Assembly (NCBI GenBank): GCA_964608055.1
Contig: CAZSMJ010000006.1
Coordinates: 1-37,948 of the forward strand
DNA from: JALYNX01 sp964608055
GTDB taxonomy: Bacteria > Actinomycetota > Acidimicrobiia > Spongiisociales > ZC4RG35
Length of the DNA: 37,948 nucleotides
Reading direction: 5' to 3'
A program made the translations under genes and the position numbers. The notes under the pieces were generated by a model that had not been told where the DNA came from, did no database searches, and saw only the letters and a list, made by a program, of their open reading frames with translations. This document shows, piece by piece, positions 16,272 through 23,554 of the stretch. How positions within the stretch are numbered: position 1 is the stretch's first letter; the number at the start of each line of letters is the position of its first letter.

Positions 16272-16999
16272 TGACCCTTGCGATCCATCTCTACCGGCGA
16301 ATGATGCGGCGGAGCCGGGTCATCGCCCTGGTCGCCCTTTCCTCGGTTCCCGGTCTCGTCTACTGGCTGGTGGGGTTCGACGGCGAATCAGGCGGCCTGA
16401 CCGAGCTCTATACCGACATCCTCGCGTCGGTGGGTTACACCTTCGTGGTCGCCGCTCTGATCCTCACCGCGGCAACGCTGCGCGAAGAGAAGGACGCTGG
16501 CACGCTCCCCTACATCTACATGCGCCCGATCTCACGACCATGGTTCGCGGCCCAGTCGATAATCGCGGGTTCGTCGGCAGCGCTGGCAATTGGCCTCGGC
16601 GGTTGGGTGGCGACAGTCCTCGCCTCGGTCGCCGTCGGGAACGGAGTTGGCCCCACCATCCCGGCGCTATCACTCTTCTTGGCGGCAGCGATCGGATATG
16701 CGGCGGTGTTCGTCCCGCTCGGCTATCTGGCCCCCCGATCACTCCTCATCGGTCTCGGCTACATCATCGTCTGGGAGACCATCCTCGCCAATGTCGTCAC
16801 CGGGCTCGCCCAGTTCTCGATTTGGCACATCGCGCTCTCCATCTACGCCGGATTGGAAGAGGACTTCGGCCAGGTCGCCCGTGACACCTTGGGACCGGTC
16901 ACTGCGGGCGTGGGTGGCGGGGTGGCCAAGCTGGCGGCTGTGGTGTTGATCGGGCTCGGTGTCCTCACCTGGACCCTTCGCAGCCGCGACGCTCTTTGA
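16271..16999 (+). CDS. ABC-2 type transporter permease, second of two
   Basis: A 242-residue permease with about six transmembrane segments. The loop LREEKDAGTLPYIYMRPISRPWF matches the ABC-2 coupling motif (E-K-x-GTL-RPISR). It is shorter than permease 1 because it lacks the long N-terminal cytoplasmic region. The start ATG at 16271 shares its A with the preceding TGA. It ends the five-gene ligase/ABC unit and is 11 bases from the convergent polymerase gene. It is expected to pair with the ATPase at 15354. Confidence 0.87.
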   Translation: MTLAIHLYRRMMRRSRVIALVALSSVPGLVYWLVGFDGESGGLTELYTDILASVGYTFVVAALILTAATLREEKDAGTLPYIYMRPISRPWFAAQSIIAGSSAALAIGLGGWVATVLASVAVGNGVGPTIPALSLFLAAAIGYAAVFVPLGYLAPRSLLIGLGYIIVWETILANVVTGLAQFSIWHIALSIYAGLEEDFGQVARDTLGPVTAGVGGGVAKLAAVVLIGLGVLTWTLRSRDAL

Positions 17000-17010
17000 G
17001 TGTCAGCCCG

Positions 17011-18012
17011 TCAGTACTCGTCGTCGGGGCGACGCTGTTTCGAAGGCTGGACCCGCGGTGGCTCGCCGGGCATCTTCGGGTAATGAGGCGGCCAGGGAGC
17101 GTCGCCGATGCCGTTCTTCTCGTCCCTGGCCATCCACTCCAAAAGGGTGTCGATCCGTCCGGCCGACTCGTCTATTCCCTCGGTGAGGTCTCCGAGCTTG
17201 CCGTACCGTTCTCGGAAGGTGTCCAGTGGGAAGTCCTCTATGGCGACGTCCGCCAACTCGTCCCAGGTGATCGGTGCCGAGATGAACCCGGTGGGCCTCA
17301 CCCCATAGGCCGAAGACACCGACTTGTCCCTGGCGTTCTGGTTGTAGTCGACAAAAACGCCATGGCGCTCCTCCTTCCACCACTTGGTGGTCACCTGACC
17401 CGGCATCCGTCGCTCCAACTCACGGGCGAAGGCGAGCACCGCCCTTCTGGTCTGGAAGAAGTCCCATAGCGGCTCGATGCGGACATAGACATGGATCCCG
17501 CGACTCCCCGAGGTCTTGGGCCAACCGACGAGCCCGACCTCCTGGAGAAGATCGTGGGCCGCAGCCGCCGCCTGACGGACCTGGTCAAAAGTGACTCCGG
17601 GGCCGGGGTCGAAGTCGAAACGCAGTTCATCAGGATGGTCGGTGTCTTCGGCGCGCACCGGCCATGGGTGGAAGTCGAGGCAACCCAACTGTGCCAACCG
17701 AACCACGTCGGCTTCGAGCCGAGGCACATTCATCCGACCCGGTCGCTGAGAGGGGAAGCGGATTTGCACCGACTCGAACGGTGAGTTGTTCGATGCCCGC
17801 TTGTGATAGATCGGGTCTTCGTCGACCGTGCCCATGTACCGCTTGAGCATTGTTGGCCGCCCCGCGATGCCACGGATCGCGCCTTCGGCCACAACGACGA
17901 AATGCTCGACGACGTCGAGCTTGGTCCAGCCCTGGCGGGGGAAGATCACCCGATCCGGGCTGGAGACGCGGACCTCCTCGCCCCCAACATTCACAGTGGT
18001 GTGGTCGCTCAT
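17011..18012 (-). CDS. LigD-type polymerase/primase domain protein (Prim-PolC-like)
   Basis: A 333-residue stand-alone polymerase of the archaeo-eukaryotic primase superfamily found as the polymerase domain of LigD. The metal-binding aspartates are Asp133 and Asp135 in RFDFDPGPG and Asp222 in VFVDYNQN; other landmarks are SGSRGIHVYV (His174) and the N-terminal SSPDRVIFP and PTMLKRY. Such enzymes fill gaps and add ribonucleotides in end joining or excision repair. The tail (about 295-333) is proline- and arginine-rich. No Ku gene and no ligase or nuclease domain are attached, but a LigC-type ligase is 3.4 kb away. A TACCTT hexamer nine bases upstream of the ATG is buried in an iron-box-like palindrome. 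Confidence 0.9.
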   Translation of the reverse strand: MSDHTTVNVGGEEVRVSSPDRVIFPRQGWTKLDVVEHFVVVAEGAIRGIAGRPTMLKRYMGTVDEDPIYHKRASNNSPFESVQIRFPSQRPGRMNVPRLEADVVRLAQLGCLDFHPWPVRAEDTDHPDELRFDFDPGPGVTFDQVRQAAAAAHDLLQEVGLVGWPKTSGSRGIHVYVRIEPLWDFFQTRRAVLAFARELERRMPGQVTTKWWKEERHGVFVDYNQNARDKSVSSAYGVRPTGFISAPITWDELADVAIEDFPLDTFRERYGKLGDLTEGIDESAGRIDTLLEWMARDEKNGIGDAPWPPHYPKMPGEPPRVQPSKQRRPDDEY

Positions 18013-18017
18013 TGGCT

Positions 18018-18036
18018 ACCTAAGGTAAGCCTTACC
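18018..18036. promoter_or_regulatory. Nested palindrome resembling a DtxR/IdeR iron box
   Basis: GGTAAG-C-CTTACC (18024-18036) is a perfect 6+6 inverted repeat, and ACCT-A-AGGT (18018-18026) overlaps it. The 19-mer around the centre shares about 14 positions with the IdeR consensus TTAGGTTAGSCTAACCTAA. It covers the probable -10 (TACCTT, 18022-18027) of the polymerase gene and lies 24 bases before the gene at 18060, so a repressor here could act on either side. Confidence 0.4.
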
Positions 18037-18059
18037 GATCCCCGAGTGGAGCGAAAAGG

Positions 18060-18539
18060 ATGACCGATCCGGTGAAGGACCCGACGCCTGAACAGTCGGC
18101 CGCCTGGCATCGCACGTTCGCACCCCAGGCCTTCAACCACACCTGGGAGCTTCTCGATCTCGAGGTAAGGACGCGCAGCGAGGACGAGGACATGCTCGCT
18201 TCCACATTCACTCAGCGATTTCATTGGTATCACGTTGGAGACGCCCGGAGTCGAGCTATCGCCGATTGGCAGGTGTCCCGGGTGGCAGTGGTCCTCGGTT
18301 ACGCAGAACTGGCTCAGCGATTCGGGGAGCGCTCCCTGGCCGTTTGTGAAGAGAACGACCTCGACGCCTTCGTGAGGGGTTTCGCCCATGAGGCGATAGC
18401 CCGGGCCGCCGCCGAGGTCGACGACGTCGATACCTTCACCGAGCATCTCGAGATGGCAAAAGCCCTGCTGCCCGAAGTCGAAGACACCGAGGAACGGGAC
18501 GTCCTGGCTGCCGATCTCGCCGAGATGTCCGAGGCATAG
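18060..18539 (+). CDS. Conserved helical hypothetical protein
   Basis: A 159-residue soluble protein, mostly alpha-helical, with many tryptophan, histidine and arginine residues in its first half (WHRTFAPQAFNHTWELLD, FTQRFHWYHVGDARSRAIADWQVSRVA). The second half (LGYAELAQRFGERSLAVCEENDLDAFVRGFAHEAIARAAA) has the look of tetratricopeptide-type helix pairs. No catalytic motif is evident. GGAG lies nine bases before the ATG at 18060, so this gene has a normal leader. It is divergent from the polymerase across the iron-box-like palindrome and convergent with the aldehyde dehydrogenase. Function unknown. Confidence 0.75.
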   Translation: MTDPVKDPTPEQSAAWHRTFAPQAFNHTWELLDLEVRTRSEDEDMLASTFTQRFHWYHVGDARSRAIADWQVSRVAVVLGYAELAQRFGERSLAVCEENDLDAFVRGFAHEAIARAAAEVDDVDTFTEHLEMAKALLPEVEDTEERDVLAADLAEMSEA

Positions 18540-18550
18540 CAAGCCCTCAG

Positions 18551-20128
18551 TTACTTGTAGAACGGCAGCCGACGGAACAGGGCGACCAGCCGCTCGATCA
18601 ACCGTCGGTAGGTCTCGTAGGAGAGGCCAAGGGCCGGCCGATAGGCCGGGATCAGCCGCTGCACAGCCACCGTCTGGGGGTCGGTGAACTTGAGCAAGCC
18701 CTCGCTCCCGTGGCGTCGTCCCAGACCCGATTTCTTGAACCCGCCCATGGGAGCGTCATGGGAGCCCCAGGTGGCAACGTATCCGTCGTTGACGGCGACA
18801 CTCCCGGCTTGGAGGCGGGTGGCCAGGGTCTCCGCCCGGCGGGTGTCGGCTGACCAGATGCTGAAGTGCAACCCGAGATCCGAATCATTGGAGAGTCGGA
18901 CCGCCTCGTCGGCGGAGGAAACCGGGTAGATGGCGACTACCGGTCCAAAGGTCTCCCCACGGCACATGGTCATCGTCTCGTCCACATCGGTGAGGATCGT
19001 CGGGGCGTAGAAGAGCGGGCCGACATCGGGCCGTGGCTTGCCGCCCGTCAGCAAATTCGCCCCCTTGGACAACGCATCTTCGACATGGGACTCGACAGCC
19101 TCCAGGTGCCGGCGAGTGATCAGGGAGCTGACTAGGGGCCCGAATTCGAATGCAGCGGAGATTTCCAGGTCCTCGGTGTGCTCGACGAAGCGCCGTGTGA
19201 AGTCCTCAAGGATGGGTCGCTCGACGTAGATGCGCTCCGCGTGGACACACATCTGTCCGGCGTGCCCGAAGGTGCCTCTCGCCAACTCGGGAATGGTCCG
19301 ATCCAGGTCTGCATCGGCGAGGACGATGGCCGCGTTCTTGCCTCCGAGCTCCATCGAAGCCCCAATCAGGTTTCGGCCTGCCTGCTCTGCCACCTTGCTG
19401 CCCACGGAATTCGAGCCAGTGAACATCACGTAGTCAACGGCATCGATCAAAGCCGGCCCGCAGATCTGGCCGCGCCCGGTCACCACCTGAATCACGCCAG
19501 CAGGCACCCCGGCCTGGTCGAGGAGCCGCACTGCTGCGAGGAGCGAGAACGGTGTCTTCTCGTCGGGTTTGAGCACCACGGTGTTGCCCGCGACCAGGGC
19601 AGCGAGGGCGTCACCGATCGACAGGTTGAACGGGAAGTTCCATGGCGAGATGAACCCGCACACCCCTTTCGGATGGCGGTATTCGTGGGTCTTGGTGAAC
19701 ACTGGCATCGCCCCCTGACGGCGCTTTCGCCTCATCAATCGGGGGGCAGTGTTCGCGTAGTAGCGGGCAGTTCCCGCCACGTCGACCACTTCTTCCCAGG
19801 CCCCGGCTCTCGCCTTTCCTCCCTCGACCTGGATGACGTCCGCCACCGTGTCGACATCGTTCAACAGCAAGTCGTGGAAAGTGAGGAGAATCGCCGCTCG
19901 CCGCTTCACCCCCATTGCCGCCCAGGCCGGCTGGGCTTGACGCGCCCGATCGACCGCGGCAGCCACATCTTCCGGTGTCGCCTGGGGAATCGTGCCGATG
20001 ACATCGAGATTGAAAGGCGAGTCGACGTCGATCATCTCGCGCCCTGTCGGCACATCAACGCGGGCCTCGAGGTCACGGAGCAGCGCCCCGCCGACCCGAG
20101 GGGTCATTTGCTGGTCGGGAACCGCCAT
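18551..20128 (-). CDS. gabD2: NAD(P)-dependent aldehyde dehydrogenase (succinate-semialdehyde dehydrogenase-like)
   Basis: A 525-residue aldehyde dehydrogenase superfamily member. Conserved parts are SPWNFPFNL (161-169), KPDEKTPFS (187-195), FTGSNSVG (236-243), the general base Glu260 in MELGGKN, the nucleophile Cys294 in GQMCVHAERIYV and ETFGPVV. Overall similarity in style is to actinobacterial GabD2, which oxidises succinic semialdehyde to succinate; substrate assignment is inference. The C-terminal 30 residues (YETYRRLIERLVALFRRLPFYK) are a basic helix beyond the usual end, possibly for membrane contact. I chose ATG 20128 over a TTG two codons earlier, because TACCGT sits exactly six bases upstream of the ATG. 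Confidence 0.88.
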   Translation of the reverse strand: MAVPDQQMTPRVGGALLRDLEARVDVPTGREMIDVDSPFNLDVIGTIPQATPEDVAAAVDRARQAQPAWAAMGVKRRAAILLTFHDLLLNDVDTVADVIQVEGGKARAGAWEEVVDVAGTARYYANTAPRLMRRKRRQGAMPVFTKTHEYRHPKGVCGFISPWNFPFNLSIGDALAALVAGNTVVLKPDEKTPFSLLAAVRLLDQAGVPAGVIQVVTGRGQICGPALIDAVDYVMFTGSNSVGSKVAEQAGRNLIGASMELGGKNAAIVLADADLDRTIPELARGTFGHAGQMCVHAERIYVERPILEDFTRRFVEHTEDLEISAAFEFGPLVSSLITRRHLEAVESHVEDALSKGANLLTGGKPRPDVGPLFYAPTILTDVDETMTMCRGETFGPVVAIYPVSSADEAVRLSNDSDLGLHFSIWSADTRRAETLATRLQAGSVAVNDGYVATWGSHDAPMGGFKKSGLGRRHGSEGLLKFTDPQTVAVQRLIPAYRPALGLSYETYRRLIERLVALFRRLPFYK

Positions 20129-20134
20129 TGTCAA

Positions 20135-20140
20135 ACGGTA
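20135..20140 (-). promoter_or_regulatory. Probable -10 element (TACCGT) of the aldehyde dehydrogenase
   Basis: TACCGT-TTGACA-ATG on the minus strand gives a leaderless transcript. The tandem repeat at 20162-20199 begins 22 bases further upstream, where the -35 region would be. Confidence 0.45.
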
Positions 20141-20161
20141 CCCGGCGCTGGATGCGGGCTA

Positions 20162-20199
20162 TTCATGTCCCAAGGATCTGTTCATGTCCCATGGATCTG
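20162..20199. repeat. Two tandem 19-bp repeats between divergent promoters
   Basis: TTCATGTCCCAAGGATCTG and TTCATGTCCCATGGATCTG follow each other directly with one mismatch. They lie between the aldehyde dehydrogenase -10 (minus) and the secreted-protein promoter (plus), a typical place for a two-site operator or activator site. Confidence 0.6.
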
Positions 20200-20219
20200 T
20201 GAACGCTCTGTGTGGTGCA

Positions 20220-20247
20220 TTGACACCAAAAGTGGCCGATGTAGATT
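20220..20247 (+). promoter_or_regulatory. Promoter of the small secreted protein
   Basis: A perfect TTGACA (20220-20225) is followed after 16 bases by TAGATT (20242-20247). The predicted start gives a leader of about 30 bases containing GGGGAGAAG before the ATG at 20283. Confidence 0.6.
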
Positions 20248-20282
20248 GGATGCGAGGCGCCAACATCCAGGGGAGAAGTCCG

Positions 20283-20603
20283 ATGCGTAAACGATTGATC
20301 ACACTCGTCGCCACGATCTCACTAGCGGTACTCGGCCTCATGGCCCCGGCACTCGCCACAAAACCGGGCACGAACCCCGAACTCATCGACGGGCACAAGA
20401 TCACAATCTGTCACGTCACCAATTCGGACACGAACCCCTACGTCGTGATCACGATCGACATTTCCGCATGGCATGACGAGGGCAACCAAGGTCACAGTCC
20501 CGAGCATCACGTCAACCACAAGACCGGCCAGCATGACCAGCTATGGGACGCGGCTACCTGGACGTGTGTCGACGAGACCCCGCCCACCACCACCAACACC
20601 TAG
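20283..20603 (+). CDS. Small secreted protein with CHxT-type domain
   Basis: A 106-residue exported protein. Residues 1-25 are a signal peptide ending APALA. The mature part has KITICHVTNSDTNPYVVITID, then GNQGHSPEHHVNHK and a second Cys in WTCVDE, ending in a short PPTTTNT tail. I recognise the ICH-x-T-...-NPY-...-H pattern as a small domain seen in many bacterial surface and secreted proteins, where its function is not established. Clustered histidines could bind a metal. The start is ATG 20283 with a good Shine-Dalgarno (GGGGAGA); an upstream in-frame extension is antisense to the aldehyde dehydrogenase. It is under the strongest-looking promoter in the window. Confidence 0.85.
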   Translation: MRKRLITLVATISLAVLGLMAPALATKPGTNPELIDGHKITICHVTNSDTNPYVVITIDISAWHDEGNQGHSPEHHVNHKTGQHDQLWDAATWTCVDETPPTTTNT

Positions 20604-20611
20604 CGCTGGCA

Positions 20612-20617
20612 TACAAT
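20612..20617 (+). promoter_or_regulatory. Possible -10 element (TACAAT) of the AhpD-like gene
   Basis: TACAAT nine bases after the preceding stop codon, with a leader containing AGAGAGGG before the GTG at 20650. No clear -35. Confidence 0.35.
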
Positions 20618-20649
20618 CGCCCTCCTGCCCAGGCCCAGAGAGGGATCCA

Positions 20650-21198
20650 GTGCCGCACATCGAACTCCCGCCAGAGCTCCCGGGCATCACCAGCGCCTTC
20701 GCCTTCAGTCCGGCGACGGCCAAGCCCATGAGGGAGCTGGCCGAAGTGCTGCTCCGAGGGCCGAACACCCTCAGCAGCGGGGAGCGGGAGATGATCGCGA
20801 CCTTCGTCTCGTCGCGGAACGACTGCCTCTTCTGCCAGGACAGTCATCGTGCGGCAGCCGCTCACAATCTCGACGGTGATTACGCACTGGTGGATGCGGT
20901 GAAGGACGACTATCAAACTGCATCGGTTTCCCCAAAGCTGAAGGCGCTGCTCGGCATCGCCGGCAAAGTCGCCGAGAGCGGACTGCATGTGACCACCGCC
21001 GATGTCGAGGCAGCCCGCGCCGAAGGCGCGACAGACCAAGAAATCCACGACACCGTGCTGATCGCGGCCGCTTTCTGCATGTTCAACCGCTACGTCGACG
21101 GTCTTGCCACGTGGACTCCCAGCGAGCCGGAGATGTACGACGTGATGGGCAAGCGCATGGCCCACGAGGGCTACGTGCGCTCCGATCAGCAGGGTTAA
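20650..21198 (+). CDS. Carboxymuconolactone decarboxylase/AhpD-like peroxidase-related protein
   Basis: A 182-residue all-alpha protein of the CMD/AhpD superfamily, in the uncharacterised peroxidase-related subgroup. The redox motif is CLFCQDSH with Cys59, Cys62 and His66, the CxxC-xxx-H signature that supports alkylhydroperoxidase-type chemistry. KALLGIAGKVAESGLHVTTADVEAARAEGATDQEIHDTVLIAAAFCMFNRYVDGL is the family's second helical repeat. Cytoplasmic. The start is GTG 20650 with AGAGAGGG upstream; the longer upstream frame is the end of the secreted-protein region. It may act with the methionine sulfoxide reductases elsewhere in the window against oxidants, but there is no operon link. Confidence 0.87.
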   Translation: MPHIELPPELPGITSAFAFSPATAKPMRELAEVLLRGPNTLSSGEREMIATFVSSRNDCLFCQDSHRAAAAHNLDGDYALVDAVKDDYQTASVSPKLKALLGIAGKVAESGLHVTTADVEAARAEGATDQEIHDTVLIAAAFCMFNRYVDGLATWTPSEPEMYDVMGKRMAHEGYVRSDQQG

Positions 21199-21232
21199 TC
21201 ACACCGCCCGGACGCCCACCAGCGCCCTTCGG

Positions 21233-21868
21233 TCAGGTGCTCAGCTGTTTCTCGAGGAACTCGATAGAGCGCCGCCAGGAGCCGTCGAAGGCGTCCGGAT
21301 CGAAGGTGTCACCGTCGGGCTCGCCAAAACCATGACAGGTTCCAGGGTGCCGAACGATCTCGACATCCAGGTCCTCGAGTCTCATCGTCGCTTCCATGAA
21401 CGCCGCCTCGTCGTCCGTGATGAACTCGTCGTCCTCGGCGAGATTGATCAGATAGGCCGCCCCGGCGCCCGCGAAGTCGATCTGCTGGCTCCCGTAGAAG
21501 GACACGACGGCGCCGACTACCTCGGGCAACCGAACCGATGCCCAGAGAGCGAGAGATCCCCCCATCCCGAACCCGACCATTCCGATCGGGCCTTCGGTCG
21601 ATTTCTCATTGAGGAGCTGGGCTGAGGAGAGGACCAGCGAGGCGAGGCGATTGGGATCTGCCTTGCCCAGATGATCGAGGGCGTCGTGCTCCGATGCCGG
21701 CAGCTCTCCGAAGTTGATGTCCGGGGCGAGCACCGTGAACCCGCGATCAGCCAGTTCGTCGGCAAGGCTCTTGACCGAAGAAGTGAGACCCCAGAAGGAG
21801 TGGAGCACCAGCACACCAGGGCCCGGGCCTGCGTCCCCCTGGATGAAGTAGGCGAGATCGCGAACCAC
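21233..21868 (-). CDS. Dienelactone hydrolase-like alpha/beta hydrolase lacking the nucleophile
   Basis: A 211-residue DLH-family fold: VLVLHSFWGLTSSVKSLADELADRGFTVLAPDI, then VGFGMGGSLALW, VVSFYGSQ, NLAEDDEFI and HPGTCHGFGEP. In active DLHs the nucleophile elbow is GxCxGG; here residue 101 is Gly in GFGMGG, so the cysteine or serine nucleophile is missing, while the acid (Asp146 or Asp147) and His179 remain. It may be a non-catalytic relative or use another chemistry. The second DLH in this window (28911-29654) keeps its Cys. The start is GTG 21868 with TAGGTT seven bases upstream; it is divergent from the MFS gene, 33 bases apart. Confidence 0.82.
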   Translation of the reverse strand: MVRDLAYFIQGDAGPGPGVLVLHSFWGLTSSVKSLADELADRGFTVLAPDINFGELPASEHDALDHLGKADPNRLASLVLSSAQLLNEKSTEGPIGMVGFGMGGSLALWASVRLPEVVGAVVSFYGSQQIDFAGAGAAYLINLAEDDEFITDDEAAFMEATMRLEDLDVEIVRHPGTCHGFGEPDGDTFDPDAFDGSWRRSIEFLEKQLST

Positions 21869-21875
21869 TGGGAGG

Positions 21876-21881
21876 AACCTA
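21876..21881 (-). promoter_or_regulatory. Probable -10 element (TAGGTT) of the DLH-like gene
   Basis: TAGGTT followed by seven bases and GTG 21868, the same element and spacing as upstream of the gene at 537. It is divergent to the MFS -10 eight bases away. Confidence 0.4.
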
Positions 21882-21888
21882 CCGGCCC

Positions 21889-21894
21889 TACGCT
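21889..21894 (+). promoter_or_regulatory. Probable -10 element (TACGCT) of the MFS exporter
   Basis: TACGCT lies seven bases before the ATG at 21902, giving a leaderless or one-base-leader transcript. Confidence 0.4.
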
Positions 21895-21901
21895 TGCGAC
21901 G

Positions 21902-23554
21902 ATGACCTCCTCGGTCGCTCCTCTCCGCATCGGTTCATTCCGCACGTTGTGGATCGCTTCGCTCCTCTCCGCGGTCGGGAGCTTCATCCAGAGCGTCGCC
22001 GGCTCCTGGTTGATGTTCGAGCTGACCCGATCCAACACCTGGGTCGGGCTGATGGTCGCTTCGAGCACACTGCCGCTTCTCTTCTTCGCACTCGCTGCCG
22101 GGGCCCTCGCCGACATGTTCGACCGGACCAAGCTCATGCTGACCGCCCAGGTCATCATGGGCGCTTCTGCGTTGGGCATGGCGATCTTCACCGCCACCGA
22201 TTCGATAACGCCGGGTCTGCTCCTGGGGCTCGGCTTGCTGCTCGGGGTCGGAGTGGCTCTCAACCTTCCCACCTGGCACGCCCTGCTCCCGGACTTGGTC
22301 CCGCGAATGATGATTCCCTCGGCGGTCGCTCTCCAGTCAGCCGGGTTCAACGTGGCCCGCGCTGTCGGCCCGGCGATCGGCGGTGGGCTGATCGCCGCCT
22401 TCGGGCCGGCGCTCGGGTTCGGGATCAACGCCCTGAGTTATGCGGCGGTGATCGGGGCCCTGATGCTGGTGGGAAAGAGCGTCAACACTCCCGAGCGGGA
22501 CACCGCGTCATTCGCCACCGCGATCAGCCTCGGGGTTCGGTATGCCCGATTCACGCCGGTGTTCCGCAGGCTCCTCCTGTTGGTTTCGCTGTTCGCAGCC
22601 ACCTCGGCGGTGGTCCAGTCGGTGCTCCCCGGTCACACCGAGACCCTCGGCGGCGACGCCGGGACCCTGGGCCTCCTCTTGGGGGCGATGGGCGCCGGCG
22701 CCCTGGTGGCTGCCTTCATCCGGCAGCGGTTCGTCGGGAAGCTGGGACGCCGGGCTCCGATGATCACCATCACCCTGTTCGGTCTCACCGGGATCGGGGT
22801 CGGATTGGCGCCCACCATCGCCTGGGCATGGGTGTTCATGTTCCTGTCGGGCGGTTTCTGGGTTCTGACCCTGACCAATCTCAACGCAACCGCCCAACTG
22901 ATGGCCCCGGAATGGATCCGGGGTCGGGCGATGTCGCTCTACAGCCTGGCGTTCGGCGGAATCCTCCCCATTGGCGCCATCCTCGGTGGGATCGTCGCTG
23001 ACGCGGTCGGCACCGGTGCGGCGATGGTGGTGCTCTCGATCGCGACGGTGGCGTTGGGGCTCGCTGCCCCCATCTTCAAGATCCCAAGTCTCGACGAGGT
23101 GGAATCGCCTGAGTTCTCGGCGGAGCGCCAACCTCCGGTTCACGACGCGACAATGGAGGGTGGCCCGGTGATCATCCTCAACACCTGGACCATCGACGAG
23201 GATGACTTCGCCGAATTCACCGAGTTGATGAATGAGATCCGGATGGTCCGGCTGAGAACCGGGGCCTATCGATGGAGCCTCTTTCGCAACGCCTCCACCC
23301 CGACCCGGCTCACCGAGATGTTCGCCACCGGGTCGTGGGAGGAGCACCTGGCCCAGCATCGGCGAATCGACGACGCCTCCGCTTCCTTGATCGCCCGAGC
23401 GAGGGCCTTCGATCGAGCCGAGGGGCCGGTCACGCGGCATCTGATAGCGATCGACGTCGAGGACCCTCCGAACTTCGAGCAGTTGCTGATCACTCACGAG
23501 CGAATGCATCAAACCGACGGATCGATCCCGACCATGGTCGATCAGGAGGAATGA
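21902..23554 (+). CDS. MFS transporter of the MFS_3 (EntS-like) family
   Basis: A 550-residue major facilitator protein. Residues 1-400 hold about twelve transmembrane segments, starting with RIGSFRTLWIASLLSAVGSFIQSVAGSWLMFELT, typical of MFS_3 (transmembrane secretion effector, PF05977; EntS exports enterobactin). The loop after segment 2 has GALADMFDRTKLM, the MFS motif A region. The C-terminal 120 residues form a soluble domain with VIILNTWTIDEDDFAEFTELMNEIRMVR and ATGSWEEHLAQHRRIDD, resembling a monooxygenase-like (ABM) domain found in this family. Substrate unknown; small-molecule or siderophore export is possible. It overlaps the convergent membrane-protein gene by 13 bases. Confidence 0.9.
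   Translation: MTSSVAPLRIGSFRTLWIASLLSAVGSFIQSVAGSWLMFELTRSNTWVGLMVASSTLPLLFFALAAGALADMFDRTKLMLTAQVIMGASALGMAIFTATDSITPGLLLGLGLLLGVGVALNLPTWHALLPDLVPRMMIPSAVALQSAGFNVARAVGPAIGGGLIAAFGPALGFGINALSYAAVIGALMLVGKSVNTPERDTASFATAISLGVRYARFTPVFRRLLLLVSLFAATSAVVQSVLPGHTETLGGDAGTLGLLLGAMGAGALVAAFIRQRFVGKLGRRAPMITITLFGLTGIGVGLAPTIAWAWVFMFLSGGFWVLTLTNLNATAQLMAPEWIRGRAMSLYSLAFGGILPIGAILGGIVADAVGTGAAMVVLSIATVALGLAAPIFKIPSLDEVESPEFSAERQPPVHDATMEGGPVIILNTWTIDEDDFAEFTELMNEIRMVRLRTGAYRWSLFRNASTPTRLTEMFATGSWEEHLAQHRRIDDASASLIARARAFDRAEGPVTRHLIAIDVEDPPNFEQLLITHERMHQTDGSIPTMVDQEE

Noticed and set aside
17774..17796. TCGAAC...GTTCGA pair considered as a second SOS box
   Set aside because: The spacer is eight bases instead of four and the site is inside the polymerase coding region.
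12561..18012. Complete bacterial NHEJ locus
   Set aside because: No Ku gene in the window and the ligase and polymerase are separate, so only a LigC/Prim-PolC-like pair can be claimed.
19178..20290. Long plus-strand open frame opposite the aldehyde dehydrogenase
   Set aside because: It is the antisense of a clear ALDH with intact Glu and Cys motifs; its own protein is rich in Arg and His with no domain.
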